Source: JAJTHC01 sp044348005 (lineage in GTDB: Bacteria > Cyanobacteriota > Vampirovibrionia > Vampirovibrionales > JAJTHC01). From it: a stretch of DNA of 53,828 nucleotides. The stretch covers positions 1 to 53,828 of the forward strand of contig JBIKTR010000011.1 in assembly GCA_044348005.1 (NCBI GenBank), read 5' to 3'. The stretch's first letter is position 1. Each line of letters opens with the position of its first letter. The position numbers and the translations under genes are program-made. This document shows positions 44,868 to 52,482 of the stretch, piece by piece. Under the pieces are notes generated by a model, which saw only the letters and a program-made list of their open reading frames with translations, made no database searches and had not been told where the DNA came from.

Positions 44868-45153
44868 AAAAATCGTGCACTTTACGCACTAGGCAACGGG
44901 CTAAAAAATACGTTATACTGAAAAAGACTGGTTTTTTTCAAAAGCCCTTCACCCCCCAGCAACTTCCTTGAAAATTGAGCAAAAAACGGACTTTCGTGGC
45001 CAAAAATCGGACTTTCGTGGCCAAAAATCAGACTTTCGTGGCCAGAAAATGGACTTTCGTGGCCAGAAATCAGACTTTCGTGGCCAGAAAATGGACTTTC
45101 GTGGCCAGAAATCAGACTTTCCGACCCACGAAATGAGGCCCTTTTTACATCGT
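44868..45153 (+). repeat. Copy A of a two-copy interspersed element with 21-bp tandem repeats
   Basis: This 286-bp segment is an inverted match to 29038-29324. It holds seven GACTTTCGT cores at an exact 21-bp period (44989-45123; the last is degenerate). The flanking arm has GGGCT (44898-44902) able to pair with AGCCC (44943-44947), a TATACT box at 44914-44919, and AAAAATCGTGCACTTTACGC at its outer end. It lies between two convergent genes. Confidence 0.9.
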
Positions 45154-45156
45154 TAG
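44968..45156 (+). CDS. Possible repeat peptide from copy A of the 21-bp repeat element
   Basis: A TTG-started frame of 62 codons encodes MKIEQKTDFRGQK and then heptads DFRGQK followed by Ser or Met, ending PFLHR. Start context, heptad and end match the frame in copy B. Several unit differences are silent (CAA/CAG, TCG/TCA), which hints at selection on the peptide. No ribosome site is evident. Confidence 0.25.
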   Translation: MKIEQKTDFRGQKSDFRGQKSDFRGQKMDFRGQKSDFRGQKMDFRGQKSDFPTHEMRPFLHR

Positions 45157-45171
45157 GCAAAACCGTGTGGC

Positions 45172-46215
45172 TTAGCCTTTTAACTGTTGAACATAAGTCC
45201 GCCCCACTTGGGTCAAGCGATATTCCATGGTCGTGGCGTTGCCAGTTAAATCAGGCACCACTTCAATGTATCGTTGGGCCAAGGCGCGTTCAAGCACCGC
45301 ATGGTTAAGATGCCCTGCTTCCGCGGATTCCACCAAGTGTTTCAGGGGAGACATCCCAAAGGTGGGCTGATGCAAGTAGGTTCTCAAATACTCGCCCGCA
45401 AGCAACAGCACTTCGGTGATGTCGTTAAAACGGGAATGGATTAAAAAGCTAGTGAAATCAGGGTTTCCCGCCTTTGTGGATTCACTTAACGGGCGGGGAG
45501 GAGCTTGTAAATCTTGTAGCAGGGTTGAAAAAATCGGCGAGACGGGCGCTTCTTCAACAGGGGGCGCGGGGTCATAAGCAGAAAAAGGACGTTGGGCTTG
45601 AAAGGCTTGCTGGGTCTGCTGAATGAGCTGTTCTATCGCCGAAGGAAGAGGGGTCACGGAAGGCGGTGCGGGGGAGGCAGTGGGCCTATTCCCCGCATTA
45701 AGATTTGGGAACAGTTGTTGGGCGACTTCTTCTTGCCTGTGGTGCTTGGCGGTGGAAGCATCCACCCACGCCTTGCATGACGCCAAATCAAACTCTCCTA
45801 GATCCACCCGCGCCGCAGGGGCCAAAACCGCCGAATCCGAAACACGAGAACCCGAAACGCAAACGCCCGAATCTGAAGCGTTAGACGCTGAACGAGCCGG
45901 CGTATAAGGGCGTTGCCGCAAGGGAAGCAAGCCTGCCAAGGCTTGTTGCACCTTCCACGCTTGCTGGCCCATAAAGTGGGCATCTGCAGAATGGAGTTCA
46001 AATTCGATGCCCGCTTCATGCCATTTTAAATGGTAAGGAAGGGGGGGCATTTCTTCAGCACAAGGGGGGGAAGATGGCCTATTGGAAGGAGTTTCAAGCC
46101 CTTGGGTCGTTTTGACTTGTGCCGTCCGTTTACGGGGGGGGAGGGGCGCCTTTTTTAAAGTGGTTTTGGCGGGAGCGGCCTTCTTTTTAGAAGGCGTTTT
46201 AGGGGCATCTTTCAA
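45172..46215 (-). CDS. Unknown basic protein with a short shared motif and winged-helix-like end
   Basis: The 347-residue protein starts at a TTG with AAAAAGGAACC upstream. Residues 1-45 are Lys/Pro/Ala rich like histone-tail sequences. Residues 61-95 (YHLKWHEAGIEFELHS and following) resemble the 51-residue protein encoded just upstream. A long Pro/Ala/Ser linker follows. The last 75 residues (LKHLVESAEAGHLNHAVLE and QRYIEVVPD) look like a winged helix. I infer a DNA-binding or scaffolding role, but the family is unknown. The 46-base gap to the preceding small gene points to an operon. Confidence 0.7.
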   Translation of the reverse strand: MKDAPKTPSKKKAAPAKTTLKKAPLPPRKRTAQVKTTQGLETPSNRPSSPPCAEEMPPLPYHLKWHEAGIEFELHSADAHFMGQQAWKVQQALAGLLPLRQRPYTPARSASNASDSGVCVSGSRVSDSAVLAPAARVDLGEFDLASCKAWVDASTAKHHRQEEVAQQLFPNLNAGNRPTASPAPPSVTPLPSAIEQLIQQTQQAFQAQRPFSAYDPAPPVEEAPVSPIFSTLLQDLQAPPRPLSESTKAGNPDFTSFLIHSRFNDITEVLLLAGEYLRTYLHQPTFGMSPLKHLVESAEAGHLNHAVLERALAQRYIEVVPDLTGNATTMEYRLTQVGRTYVQQLKG

Positions 46216-46261
46216 GGCAAGGGTTCCTTTTTTCGTTTAAAGCCAACGCACGCCAGTCGCC

Positions 46262-46417
46262 TTAGTGAAAGGCGGGGGAGGTGTTGACGTTGTTTTGAGA
46301 CGAAGTGAGTAGGGCTTCACGCCAATTTTCCAGTTGGGCTTCAATAAATTGCGGATCATCACTCTGAAGTTCGAGTTCTAAATCACCTTTTTTAAGTTTG
46401 AACACGTAATCGCTCAT
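46262..46417 (-). CDS. 51-residue protein, paralogous motif to its neighbour
   Basis: The small gene encodes MSDYVFKLKKGDLELELQSD followed by a 31-residue, largely helical tail ending in SPAFH. AAAGGAG stands eight bases before the ATG, which strongly supports translation. Residues 4-32 align with residues 61-90 of the downstream 347-residue protein (shared pattern E-hydrophobic-E-L-x-S-x-D, then Phe, then Gln). The pattern predicts two strands and a helix. The function is unknown. Confidence 0.75.
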   Translation of the reverse strand: MSDYVFKLKKGDLELELQSDDPQFIEAQLENWREALLTSSQNNVNTSPAFH

Positions 46418-46657
46418 AGGAAGGCTCCTTTGGGTCGTTTGGGGGGACTTTTTGAAGGTCTGTATTTCAAGGTTTATAAAAGTAAACCATAAAACCCGCT
46501 TCTACAGGAACGCGACAACGGTTATTTCATCCACTTATGGGACATTTTTACAAAAGTAGGGGGCTTCCCTCAAATGGCGGATGTGATTTAAGAAGGTCGC
46601 CTTTCATAATACAAAAAAGTTGAACGGCTCAGCCTGCATGAAGGAACCTTCACGACC

Positions 46658-47647
46658 ATGACGAATATCGCCTCACTCGACGATCTCCTCACCCCTTTTC
46701 AAGCCCATGCGTCTTTGGGGGAAGCCGATTTATTATATAAGCAAGCCCCGTTGACAGAACAGCCTTCTTTCTTAGGCGTTACTTCAGCGCCTGCGTATCA
46801 AGAACCGTCTCGCTTGGATGAAGAACTGGCGTGCTTCACTCATGAATTCAACCCTCACCCCCACCCAACGCCCCCCTCTCTTGAACAGGAACAAACGCGA
46901 GAACAGGATCAAATCGAGGCCGTTTCTGGTGAAGAATCCCCATTTTTTGAGGCCATTTCAGTGGAAACCCCTGTGGAACATCACCCACCACAAGTGGTGA
47001 GTCTAGGACTGGCTGAAGAAGTCGTAGAGGTGTGGATGCCCCAAGATCGCCACCCCGAACAGGCGTTGGTGAAACGGGTGAGTGACATTATTTTTTCCAT
47101 GGTGGGCTTGGCCTTCACGGCACCATTGTTTGCCTGGATGGCTTTTCTTTCTAAGGAAACGGCACCCGAACAGCCGATATGGGCGTATGACGAGTACGTG
47201 GGGCAATTTCAACAACGCTTTGGTGTGCGTCGTTTTGCGATTTTTGACGCCCTAGATTCAGCCCCCTTCTTGGTGCGAGCCAGTCGTGCTGTGGGGTTGG
47301 GGCATTTGCCGAAGTTGTTGAATCTCTATGAAGGTACGGTGTCTTTAGTCGGGCCCACGTTGCTGAAAGAGACCGAGGTCAAAGCGTTGCCCCCTCGCTA
47401 TGCGGAACGCTTTCAAGTCTTGCCGGGGATCTTTGGCTTGGCACAAGTGTTGACACGGTTTTACCCCCACGCATCGCTTCAAGCAGTGGCTAAGCTGGAT
47501 GTAGAATACGTGCGCCGTTGGAACGTGTTTTTAGATCTTGCGCTGTTGTGGAGCCATGCGGTAGCGAAAAATCCGCATCACCAAGTGGCTAAACAAAAGC
47601 GTAAAAAGCCTGAATCACGTCGTTTTCAAATCACGGTGACCTACTAA
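46658..47647 (+). CDS. Bacterial sugar transferase homologue, probably inactive
   Basis: The 329-residue protein has a disordered acidic N-terminal 130 residues. The sugar transferase fold of the WcaJ/PglC family follows: VKRVSDIIFSMVGLAFTAPL at 138-157, GLGHLPKLLNLYEGTVSLVG at 213-232, RFQVLPGIFGLAQV at 251-264 and LDVEYVRRWNVFLDL at 280-294. In active enzymes the second block reads LDELPQ, with an Asp-Glu catalytic pair, and SLVGPRP. Here these are GHLPK and SLVGPTL, so the catalytic pair and an Arg are lost. It may serve as a structural or regulatory partner. GAAGGAACC precedes the ATG. Confidence 0.75.
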   Translation: MTNIASLDDLLTPFQAHASLGEADLLYKQAPLTEQPSFLGVTSAPAYQEPSRLDEELACFTHEFNPHPHPTPPSLEQEQTREQDQIEAVSGEESPFFEAISVETPVEHHPPQVVSLGLAEEVVEVWMPQDRHPEQALVKRVSDIIFSMVGLAFTAPLFAWMAFLSKETAPEQPIWAYDEYVGQFQQRFGVRRFAIFDALDSAPFLVRASRAVGLGHLPKLLNLYEGTVSLVGPTLLKETEVKALPPRYAERFQVLPGIFGLAQVLTRFYPHASLQAVAKLDVEYVRRWNVFLDLALLWSHAVAKNPHHQVAKQKRKKPESRRFQITVTY

Positions 47648-47674
47648 AAAACCCCTCTGTATTAGAGGGGTTTT
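47648..47674 (+). terminator. Rho-independent terminator of the sugar transferase homologue
   Basis: AAAACCCCTCT pairs with AGAGGGGTTTT around a five-base loop, directly behind the stop codon. It can work in both directions and also lies beyond the convergent small gene. Confidence 0.9.
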
Positions 47675-47704
47675 GGTCGAAAATTTAAAAATGACGCGAA
47701 TACA

Positions 47705-48022
47705 TTAGCACAAAACATTAAATTGATTGCCTAGAGAAGCATTAGCAGTCTTGGATGGCACCAGTACTTGAGGTAGGGACGCAAAAGCGTTTGGAATGCC
47801 ATTCCCTGCAAAATTGCTTTGCCCTGAACCCATGAAAGACGGGCTGGCAGGAGGTAGGCCACCAAGGGCTTGGAGACCAGCTGAAGGCCCGCCTAGGGCT
47901 TGAGACCCTTGAGGATCTTGAGTGGAGAGGCCAGGCGTTTGGATAGAGTTGTTTCCATTCAATCCAGCAAACTGAAACGATGGAGGCGTAAGCCCTAAAG
48001 CTTGAAGACCAGGTAGTTGCAT
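47705..48022 (-). CDS. Small Gly/Gln/Pro-rich protein with C-terminal Cys
   Basis: The 105-residue protein is low in complexity and contains GLQALG twice plus related GSQALGG and PSAGLQAL segments. It has almost no charged residues and ends in FNVLC. AAAGGAACGTCCCTCT before the ATG supports translation. There is no signal peptide. I recognise no family. The composition suggests a disordered or assembling surface or structural protein. Confidence 0.6.
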   Translation of the reverse strand: MQLPGLQALGLTPPSFQFAGLNGNNSIQTPGLSTQDPQGSQALGGPSAGLQALGGLPPASPSFMGSGQSNFAGNGIPNAFASLPQVLVPSKTANASLGNQFNVLC

Positions 48023-48068
48023 AGAGGGACGTTCCTTTCAGAGATAAAGCGTTCTTCAGGAGTACAAT

Positions 48069-48092
48069 GGAAGTCATGCGAAGCGGACTTCC
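48069..48092. repeat. Inverted repeat in the divergent promoter region
   Basis: GGAAGTC and GACTTCC pair perfectly around 10 bases, and the flanking CAAT/ATTG extends the stem past a bulge. It lies between two divergent genes, so it could be an operator. Confidence 0.5.
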
Positions 48093-48114
48093 TAATTGTA
48101 TAAAAACGCGACAG

Positions 48115-48132
48115 AAAAAGCAATTGCTTTTT
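48115..48132. repeat. Perfect 18-bp palindrome
   Basis: AAAAAGCAATTGCTTTTT is fully self-complementary. It lies in the 240-base gap between the divergent genes at 47705-48022 and 48263-48661 and may bind a dimeric regulator. Confidence 0.6.
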
Positions 48133-48262
48133 GTAACGATTTGTTTCCCCTTTTTAGGAAAACCTTAACATTGTCGAAACCCTAAGGAAAACCCCACGGC
48201 TTGCCCTTGGCCAGAAGGGTCGTCGTTCATAGGGGGCAAGACGAGTAAAAAGGAGGCTTGCC

Positions 48263-48661
48263 ATGGGGTTGAACCGTCGGAATTTACGTGAACTCTTACG
48301 AGATGAAAGCTTGAGCAAACGCCAACAGCTCACCATTCGCTTGATGTATAAAAATTACGGCAAAAATCGCCTGACTTACTTGTGGTTGGTGCTGTGTTTG
48401 GGCTGGTTGGGGGTGCATCGCTATTACGCCAATAGTGATTTAATGAACGGGTTAATGAGTCCGTTTTGCGTGTTTTACCCTGTGGTGGCTCCCGCATTAT
48501 TTTTAAGTGAAGAGCCGATGGCCATGGCCGCAGGGGTGGGGTGGTTTGCTTTTTTATATGTGGTGGCCATTTGTGAAATGCCGTGGCATTTAAATAAGAT
48601 CAAAAACAGCAATACCCGTTTAAAGATATTTTTAGAAGAACATGTGAAGCATTCTTCTTGA
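48263..48661 (+). CDS. TM2-domain-like membrane protein
   Basis: The 132-residue protein has a basic N-terminal 35 residues and then the TM2-type segment LVLCLGWLGVHRYYANSDLM, where G-x-x-G-x-HR-[FY]Y is the family hallmark. Two further hydrophobic stretches follow. The role of TM2 domains in bacteria is not settled. AAGGAGG precedes the ATG at good spacing. Confidence 0.75.
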   Translation: MGLNRRNLRELLRDESLSKRQQLTIRLMYKNYGKNRLTYLWLVLCLGWLGVHRYYANSDLMNGLMSPFCVFYPVVAPALFLSEEPMAMAAGVGWFAFLYVVAICEMPWHLNKIKNSNTRLKIFLEEHVKHSS

Positions 48662-48711
48662 TTTTTGCGCTATACTTTTTAAGAAGTCCCCTTTCTTAAG
48701 GAAGTGTTGCC

Positions 48712-49773
48712 ATGTTTCTTGCCACAGCCCCTCATTGTCCCCCCCTCCCCGTTATTGCCGTGACCTTAGGCGACTTAAGCGGGGTGGGGGCTGAACTTTC
48801 CTTAAAAGTGGCTCAGGCGTGGGTGCACGAACGCTTGCCTGCTTACCAGCTTCGTTTTTATGGCGATGTGGAAGGGGCCAACGCGCAAGCCGACGCGTTG
48901 GGCTTGGCTTCGCTTGAACGCCTTGGCAAAGAGCATCCCACCTTGATTTCTTGGGTACACACGCCGGCGGAATCGAGTGGCAAGGCGTCTTACTTGGCGG
49001 TGGAAGCAGCGGTTTTAGATGCCTTGGCAGGGAAAGTCCTTGGGGTGGTGACCAACCCCATTTCAAAGGCGAATTGGTGGAAGGCTGGCGTGCCGTATTC
49101 AGGGCATACCGAAGCCCTTGAAATGCTGGCCAATCGCCACGCAGATCCTTCACAAAAGCTTTTCCAAGCGCCGTTTCAAGCCGATATGTTCTTTGCGTTT
49201 CAGAACTTTCGCCTATTGCTGTTGACCCGTCATGTGCCGTTACAGGCGGTTTCAACTTGTTTAGACCTCAATCAAGCCAAAGCATCTGTAGAAGCCTTAA
49301 TTCATACCCTTAAAGCCACGCTCGCCAAAGAAACGTTTCGCCTCGCCCTGCTGGGGGTGAATCCGCATGCGGGGGAAATTGGCGGGGTTGAAGAAGCGGA
49401 GATGCTGTTGCCGTTACAGGCGTGGGTGCATGAACAATTCCCCTACGTCACCATGAGCCTGCCACAACCTGCCGATGCCTTCTTTAGAGGCTTTGACGCT
49501 CAAAGCACCAAAGGCTTTGACGCGGTGGTGAGTCCGTATCACGATCAGGGGCTGATTCCGATGAAGTTGCTGGCGGGGTTTGACGCGGTGAATGTGACGA
49601 TTGGCTTGCCGTTTTTACGCACCAGCGTGAGTCACGGCATGGCCAGTGACATTGCGGGGCAAGGCGTGGCGAATCCGCGCAGTTTGCAGGCCGCCATCGA
49701 TTATGTGTGGGATGCTCAAAGAACAGCCCCTAATGCGGAGGGTGTAAACGTCTATTACGAGCCACTTTCATAA
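48712..49773 (+). CDS. pdxA: 4-hydroxythreonine-4-phosphate dehydrogenase
   Basis: The 353-residue enzyme acts in pyridoxal phosphate synthesis (DXP-dependent route). It has GDLSGVGAELSLK at the N-terminus, three zinc-site regions with PYSGHTEALE, NPHAGEIGG and SPYHDQGLIPMKL, and the final SVSHGMASDIAGQG. AAGGAAG precedes the ATG. Its 3' end overlaps the convergent trpF gene by 44 bases. Confidence 0.95.
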   Translation: MFLATAPHCPPLPVIAVTLGDLSGVGAELSLKVAQAWVHERLPAYQLRFYGDVEGANAQADALGLASLERLGKEHPTLISWVHTPAESSGKASYLAVEAAVLDALAGKVLGVVTNPISKANWWKAGVPYSGHTEALEMLANRHADPSQKLFQAPFQADMFFAFQNFRLLLLTRHVPLQAVSTCLDLNQAKASVEALIHTLKATLAKETFRLALLGVNPHAGEIGGVEEAEMLLPLQAWVHEQFPYVTMSLPQPADAFFRGFDAQSTKGFDAVVSPYHDQGLIPMKLLAGFDAVNVTIGLPFLRTSVSHGMASDIAGQGVANPRSLQAAIDYVWDAQRTAPNAEGVNVYYEPLS

Positions 49774-50398
49774 ACGCCTTTGTTTTTTTTTTGTCCTTAA
49801 AGCCTGTTTCAGGATTTTCTATCCCACTGGCAACATCCACCACCGACAACCAAAAACGAGTCAAAACCTCAGGTAGGTTTTCGGCGGTCAATTTGCCCGC
49901 CAGCACACAAATAAATTTCATGTCTTCGGTGGCATCGAGTATCGATTCAAACGGAATACTTTCCCAATCGATCGACTCTTTGTGGGATTTAGGGACATCA
50001 AAGACAGCCCCTAAAATATAAGCGTTATACGCTTCTAATGTTTCAACAGAAGGTAAGTCCAGCACGTTAAAGACCTTCCAAATAAAGGCTCGATCCGCCA
50101 AGGCGTCATAAAGGGCTTGCACATAGGCAAGATCTTCATCGCCATGCAACTGCACAAAATCCACGTCGGATTGGACGACATCATTCACAATCATATCAAT
50201 CGGGGCGTTTTGATACACCGCCACCACCCGAGCCGTTTCGTATTTCTTGCTTAACAACACGACTTGCTCTAAGAAATCAAGCGACTGAAAACGAGGCGTG
50301 CCTTCCACGCGAATCACGCCCAAGTAATCGGCGCCTGCATCCATACAAAGTTGGGCATCTTCAAGGCGTGTCAATCCACAACATTTCACAAGAACCAT
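49730..50398 (-). CDS. trpF: Phosphoribosylanthranilate isomerase
   Basis: The 222-residue TIM barrel performs an Amadori rearrangement in tryptophan synthesis. The catalytic Cys lies in VKCCGLTRLEDA and the catalytic Asp in AVFDVPKS. VDFVQLHGDED and DVASGIENPETGFKD are further signatures. The phosphate loop reads LAGKLTAEN instead of the usual LAGGL, an odd substitution. The start at 50398 is one base after the preceding stop, so translation is probably coupled. The open frame extends further upstream but not as TrpF. No other trp gene is near. Confidence 0.88.
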   Translation of the reverse strand: MVLVKCCGLTRLEDAQLCMDAGADYLGVIRVEGTPRFQSLDFLEQVVLLSKKYETARVVAVYQNAPIDMIVNDVVQSDVDFVQLHGDEDLAYVQALYDALADRAFIWKVFNVLDLPSVETLEAYNAYILGAVFDVPKSHKESIDWESIPFESILDATEDMKFICVLAGKLTAENLPEVLTRFWLSVVDVASGIENPETGFKDKKKTKAFMKVARNRRLHPPH

Positions 50399-50399
50399 G

Positions 50400-52256
50400 C
50401 TATTTTTTCGCCACGTGCATTTTGTTGAAAAGGGCCTCTTCTTTGGCCAAGGCCGTGGCCCATAAGCCAATGGAATCACTGTAGAAGGCGACTTCTTCCT
50501 TCGGCAAGAAGTGAGCCAGCGCTTTTGGCGCGCTTTTGGGGTGACGCGTTACGACAAATTGACCAGAAAGGGCGTATTGCGTGCGGTTTGAAAGGTTGAC
50601 CCCCCCTTCAAAAGAACGAATGCCTGAAGCGTGTAGTTGTTCATAGATTCGCGCGAGTGCGGGGGTTTTTTCACGCAAGGCAGGGGGAATCAATACCGCG
50701 ACACTGGCGATGAGATTCGGGTATTTAAACGACAGCCACGGCGCCAGTTGTAGGGCTTTTGGATCAAAGTGCAAGGAAGCGTCCAGCTGTTGGGGCGAGC
50801 TGTGTTCAAAAAATTCTTTCCCTGAAAGAAAAATCCCCTGCGAAGAACGGTACACGCGTAAAGGTTTTAAGAAAGGGGAAAGGGCCAAGGCGTCGTTGAC
50901 TTTTAGCAAAGTGGCCTGATCTTTCCATGGCAGAACATCCAACACCTGTTTATTGGAAGAGGCCTTGCTTTTAAGGACGACTTCATTCAAATGGCCGCCT
51001 TGGCCCAGATGTTTCACCAAGGCGTTCAGGGTCTTTTGTTTGTCTGGCGTGGGTTCAAGCACCACCGCCCGATGCCCCTGCTCATTGACCACAAGCAAAG
51101 TCCGCTTGGAAAGCAAGCCCAGCAAATCTTTTTCCACATTCAGGTGAAAAAGCGATAAAATCGGGTTCAACATTTTGAGTTGATTTTGCTTGTCTTCAGG
51201 CAAACGTTCAATGAACCCCTTCTTCAAGAGCCTGTCCACATGTTGGATGCTGACATAGCTTAGGGAAGGAGACGCGCTCATCACTGGTCGTTCACTGCCT
51301 TTAAGCAAGTATTCAAGTGTGTTCAGATCCAACGGCGGGGTATTGGGATCGTCCGCTTGAGGTAGCTGTATAAGGAACCCTGACGACTCTTGCAGGTTTC
51401 CGTTTGCCAAAACCCGTTGAGGCGACGTGCTTTTTACTACCCACGCGGGCTTTAGGCTGAAATGACCTTTTAACGCCCCGTTGGCCAGACCACTTAGATT
51501 TAAACACGTCACGCTTTCTGCGGTGGCTTCACTGTGGGGAAACTCTACAAAGGCGTCTTGCAGAACAGGCAGAAGGTGTTCTGCGAGTTTCCAGCTGGTT
51601 TTAGGGGCTCTTACGTTTAACAAAGGGGGCTGGTTGACTTTCAGGATTGCATCCAAGTAAGGCAACAGGGTGGCATGTTCGGTACTGGGGAACAAAAAGG
51701 CGCCCCATTTGGGGGAATAGACGAGCGTTTCTTTTACGTTGGGAATGCTGTAAAAAGGAGACGGAGACTTGGTATTAAAAAGTCCTTGATGACTGAGCTT
51801 AAAGAGTTCAGGCAATTCGAGCAAGTGTCTTTGCCCTAGTGTGGCACTGGCTTGAAGGCTCGGCCAATCTAAGGGCGTGAACCCTTTGAGATCGTCTGCC
51901 GTGACGTTGGGCATCCAAATCCACGGAAGGGTGTGGGGCAGGCGTTCGTTGGGGTGTTTAAGGGCCACCCCAAACAGGGCCAGTTCGTCACTGAACGCTT
52001 GTGGGATGGGCAGTTCTGTGGCGTAAGCTTCGGGGTTGTGTTTGAAAAAGGCGAGTGCCATGGGTTCAGAAGGCAGGCGAAAATCCAGCAGTTTTTGAGC
52101 CGTGGCTTCACTACCCACCCATTTGACGAGTCCTGCACTGAGGGGTTTGTGGGTATTGGAGCGGTTGTTGCATCCGCTAAGAAAGGGTAGACTCATTAAA
52201 GCCAGCATTCCCAAAACCAAGAGTTGTGAAAAGAAACGTTTGTTCAATGGTTTCAT
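50400..52256 (-). CDS. Large lipoprotein, possibly DUF3352-like
   Basis: The 618-residue protein has a lipoprotein signal peptide with lipobox LSGC (Cys29), so it is probably anchored to a membrane. The mature part is soluble with mixed helices and strands and no repeats that I can see. Its general layout, with LPSEPMALAFFKHNP near the N-terminus and an LSGQFVV strand near the end, recalls DUF3352 proteins of cyanobacteria. That link is weak. It precedes trpF directly. GGGGTG before the ATG is an acceptable ribosome site. Confidence 0.7.
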   Translation of the reverse strand: MKPLNKRFFSQLLVLGMLALMSLPFLSGCNNRSNTHKPLSAGLVKWVGSEATAQKLLDFRLPSEPMALAFFKHNPEAYATELPIPQAFSDELALFGVALKHPNERLPHTLPWIWMPNVTADDLKGFTPLDWPSLQASATLGQRHLLELPELFKLSHQGLFNTKSPSPFYSIPNVKETLVYSPKWGAFLFPSTEHATLLPYLDAILKVNQPPLLNVRAPKTSWKLAEHLLPVLQDAFVEFPHSEATAESVTCLNLSGLANGALKGHFSLKPAWVVKSTSPQRVLANGNLQESSGFLIQLPQADDPNTPPLDLNTLEYLLKGSERPVMSASPSLSYVSIQHVDRLLKKGFIERLPEDKQNQLKMLNPILSLFHLNVEKDLLGLLSKRTLLVVNEQGHRAVVLEPTPDKQKTLNALVKHLGQGGHLNEVVLKSKASSNKQVLDVLPWKDQATLLKVNDALALSPFLKPLRVYRSSQGIFLSGKEFFEHSSPQQLDASLHFDPKALQLAPWLSFKYPNLIASVAVLIPPALREKTPALARIYEQLHASGIRSFEGGVNLSNRTQYALSGQFVVTRHPKSAPKALAHFLPKEEVAFYSDSIGLWATALAKEEALFNKMHVAKK

Positions 52257-52482
52257 CAGGCACCCCCATGTATCACGTCAAAAACGGCGATTAAAAACGA
52301 TGTACTAAACACTAGGACTAGTGTAACAGAAAAAGGCTGAACAGACCACAAGGGGTTTAAGAAAAACACGGGACGTGTTAGGCTTGACGCTTCGGTGTGT
52401 TTTTGCTAATTTAAAAGCTAGCTACTTTAAAAGTGGTAGTTTTCTTTCCCTCTCAACCATAAAGGTCTGTCCCGTGAAATTG

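Noticed and set aside
46418..46657. A 28-codon frame starting near 46537 in the divergent promoter region
   Set aside because: It has no ribosome site and no sign of coding pattern.
49730..50479. Longer trpF frame with 27 more codons
   Set aside because: It would run into the end of the lipoprotein gene; the start at 50398 gives the expected TrpF N-terminus.
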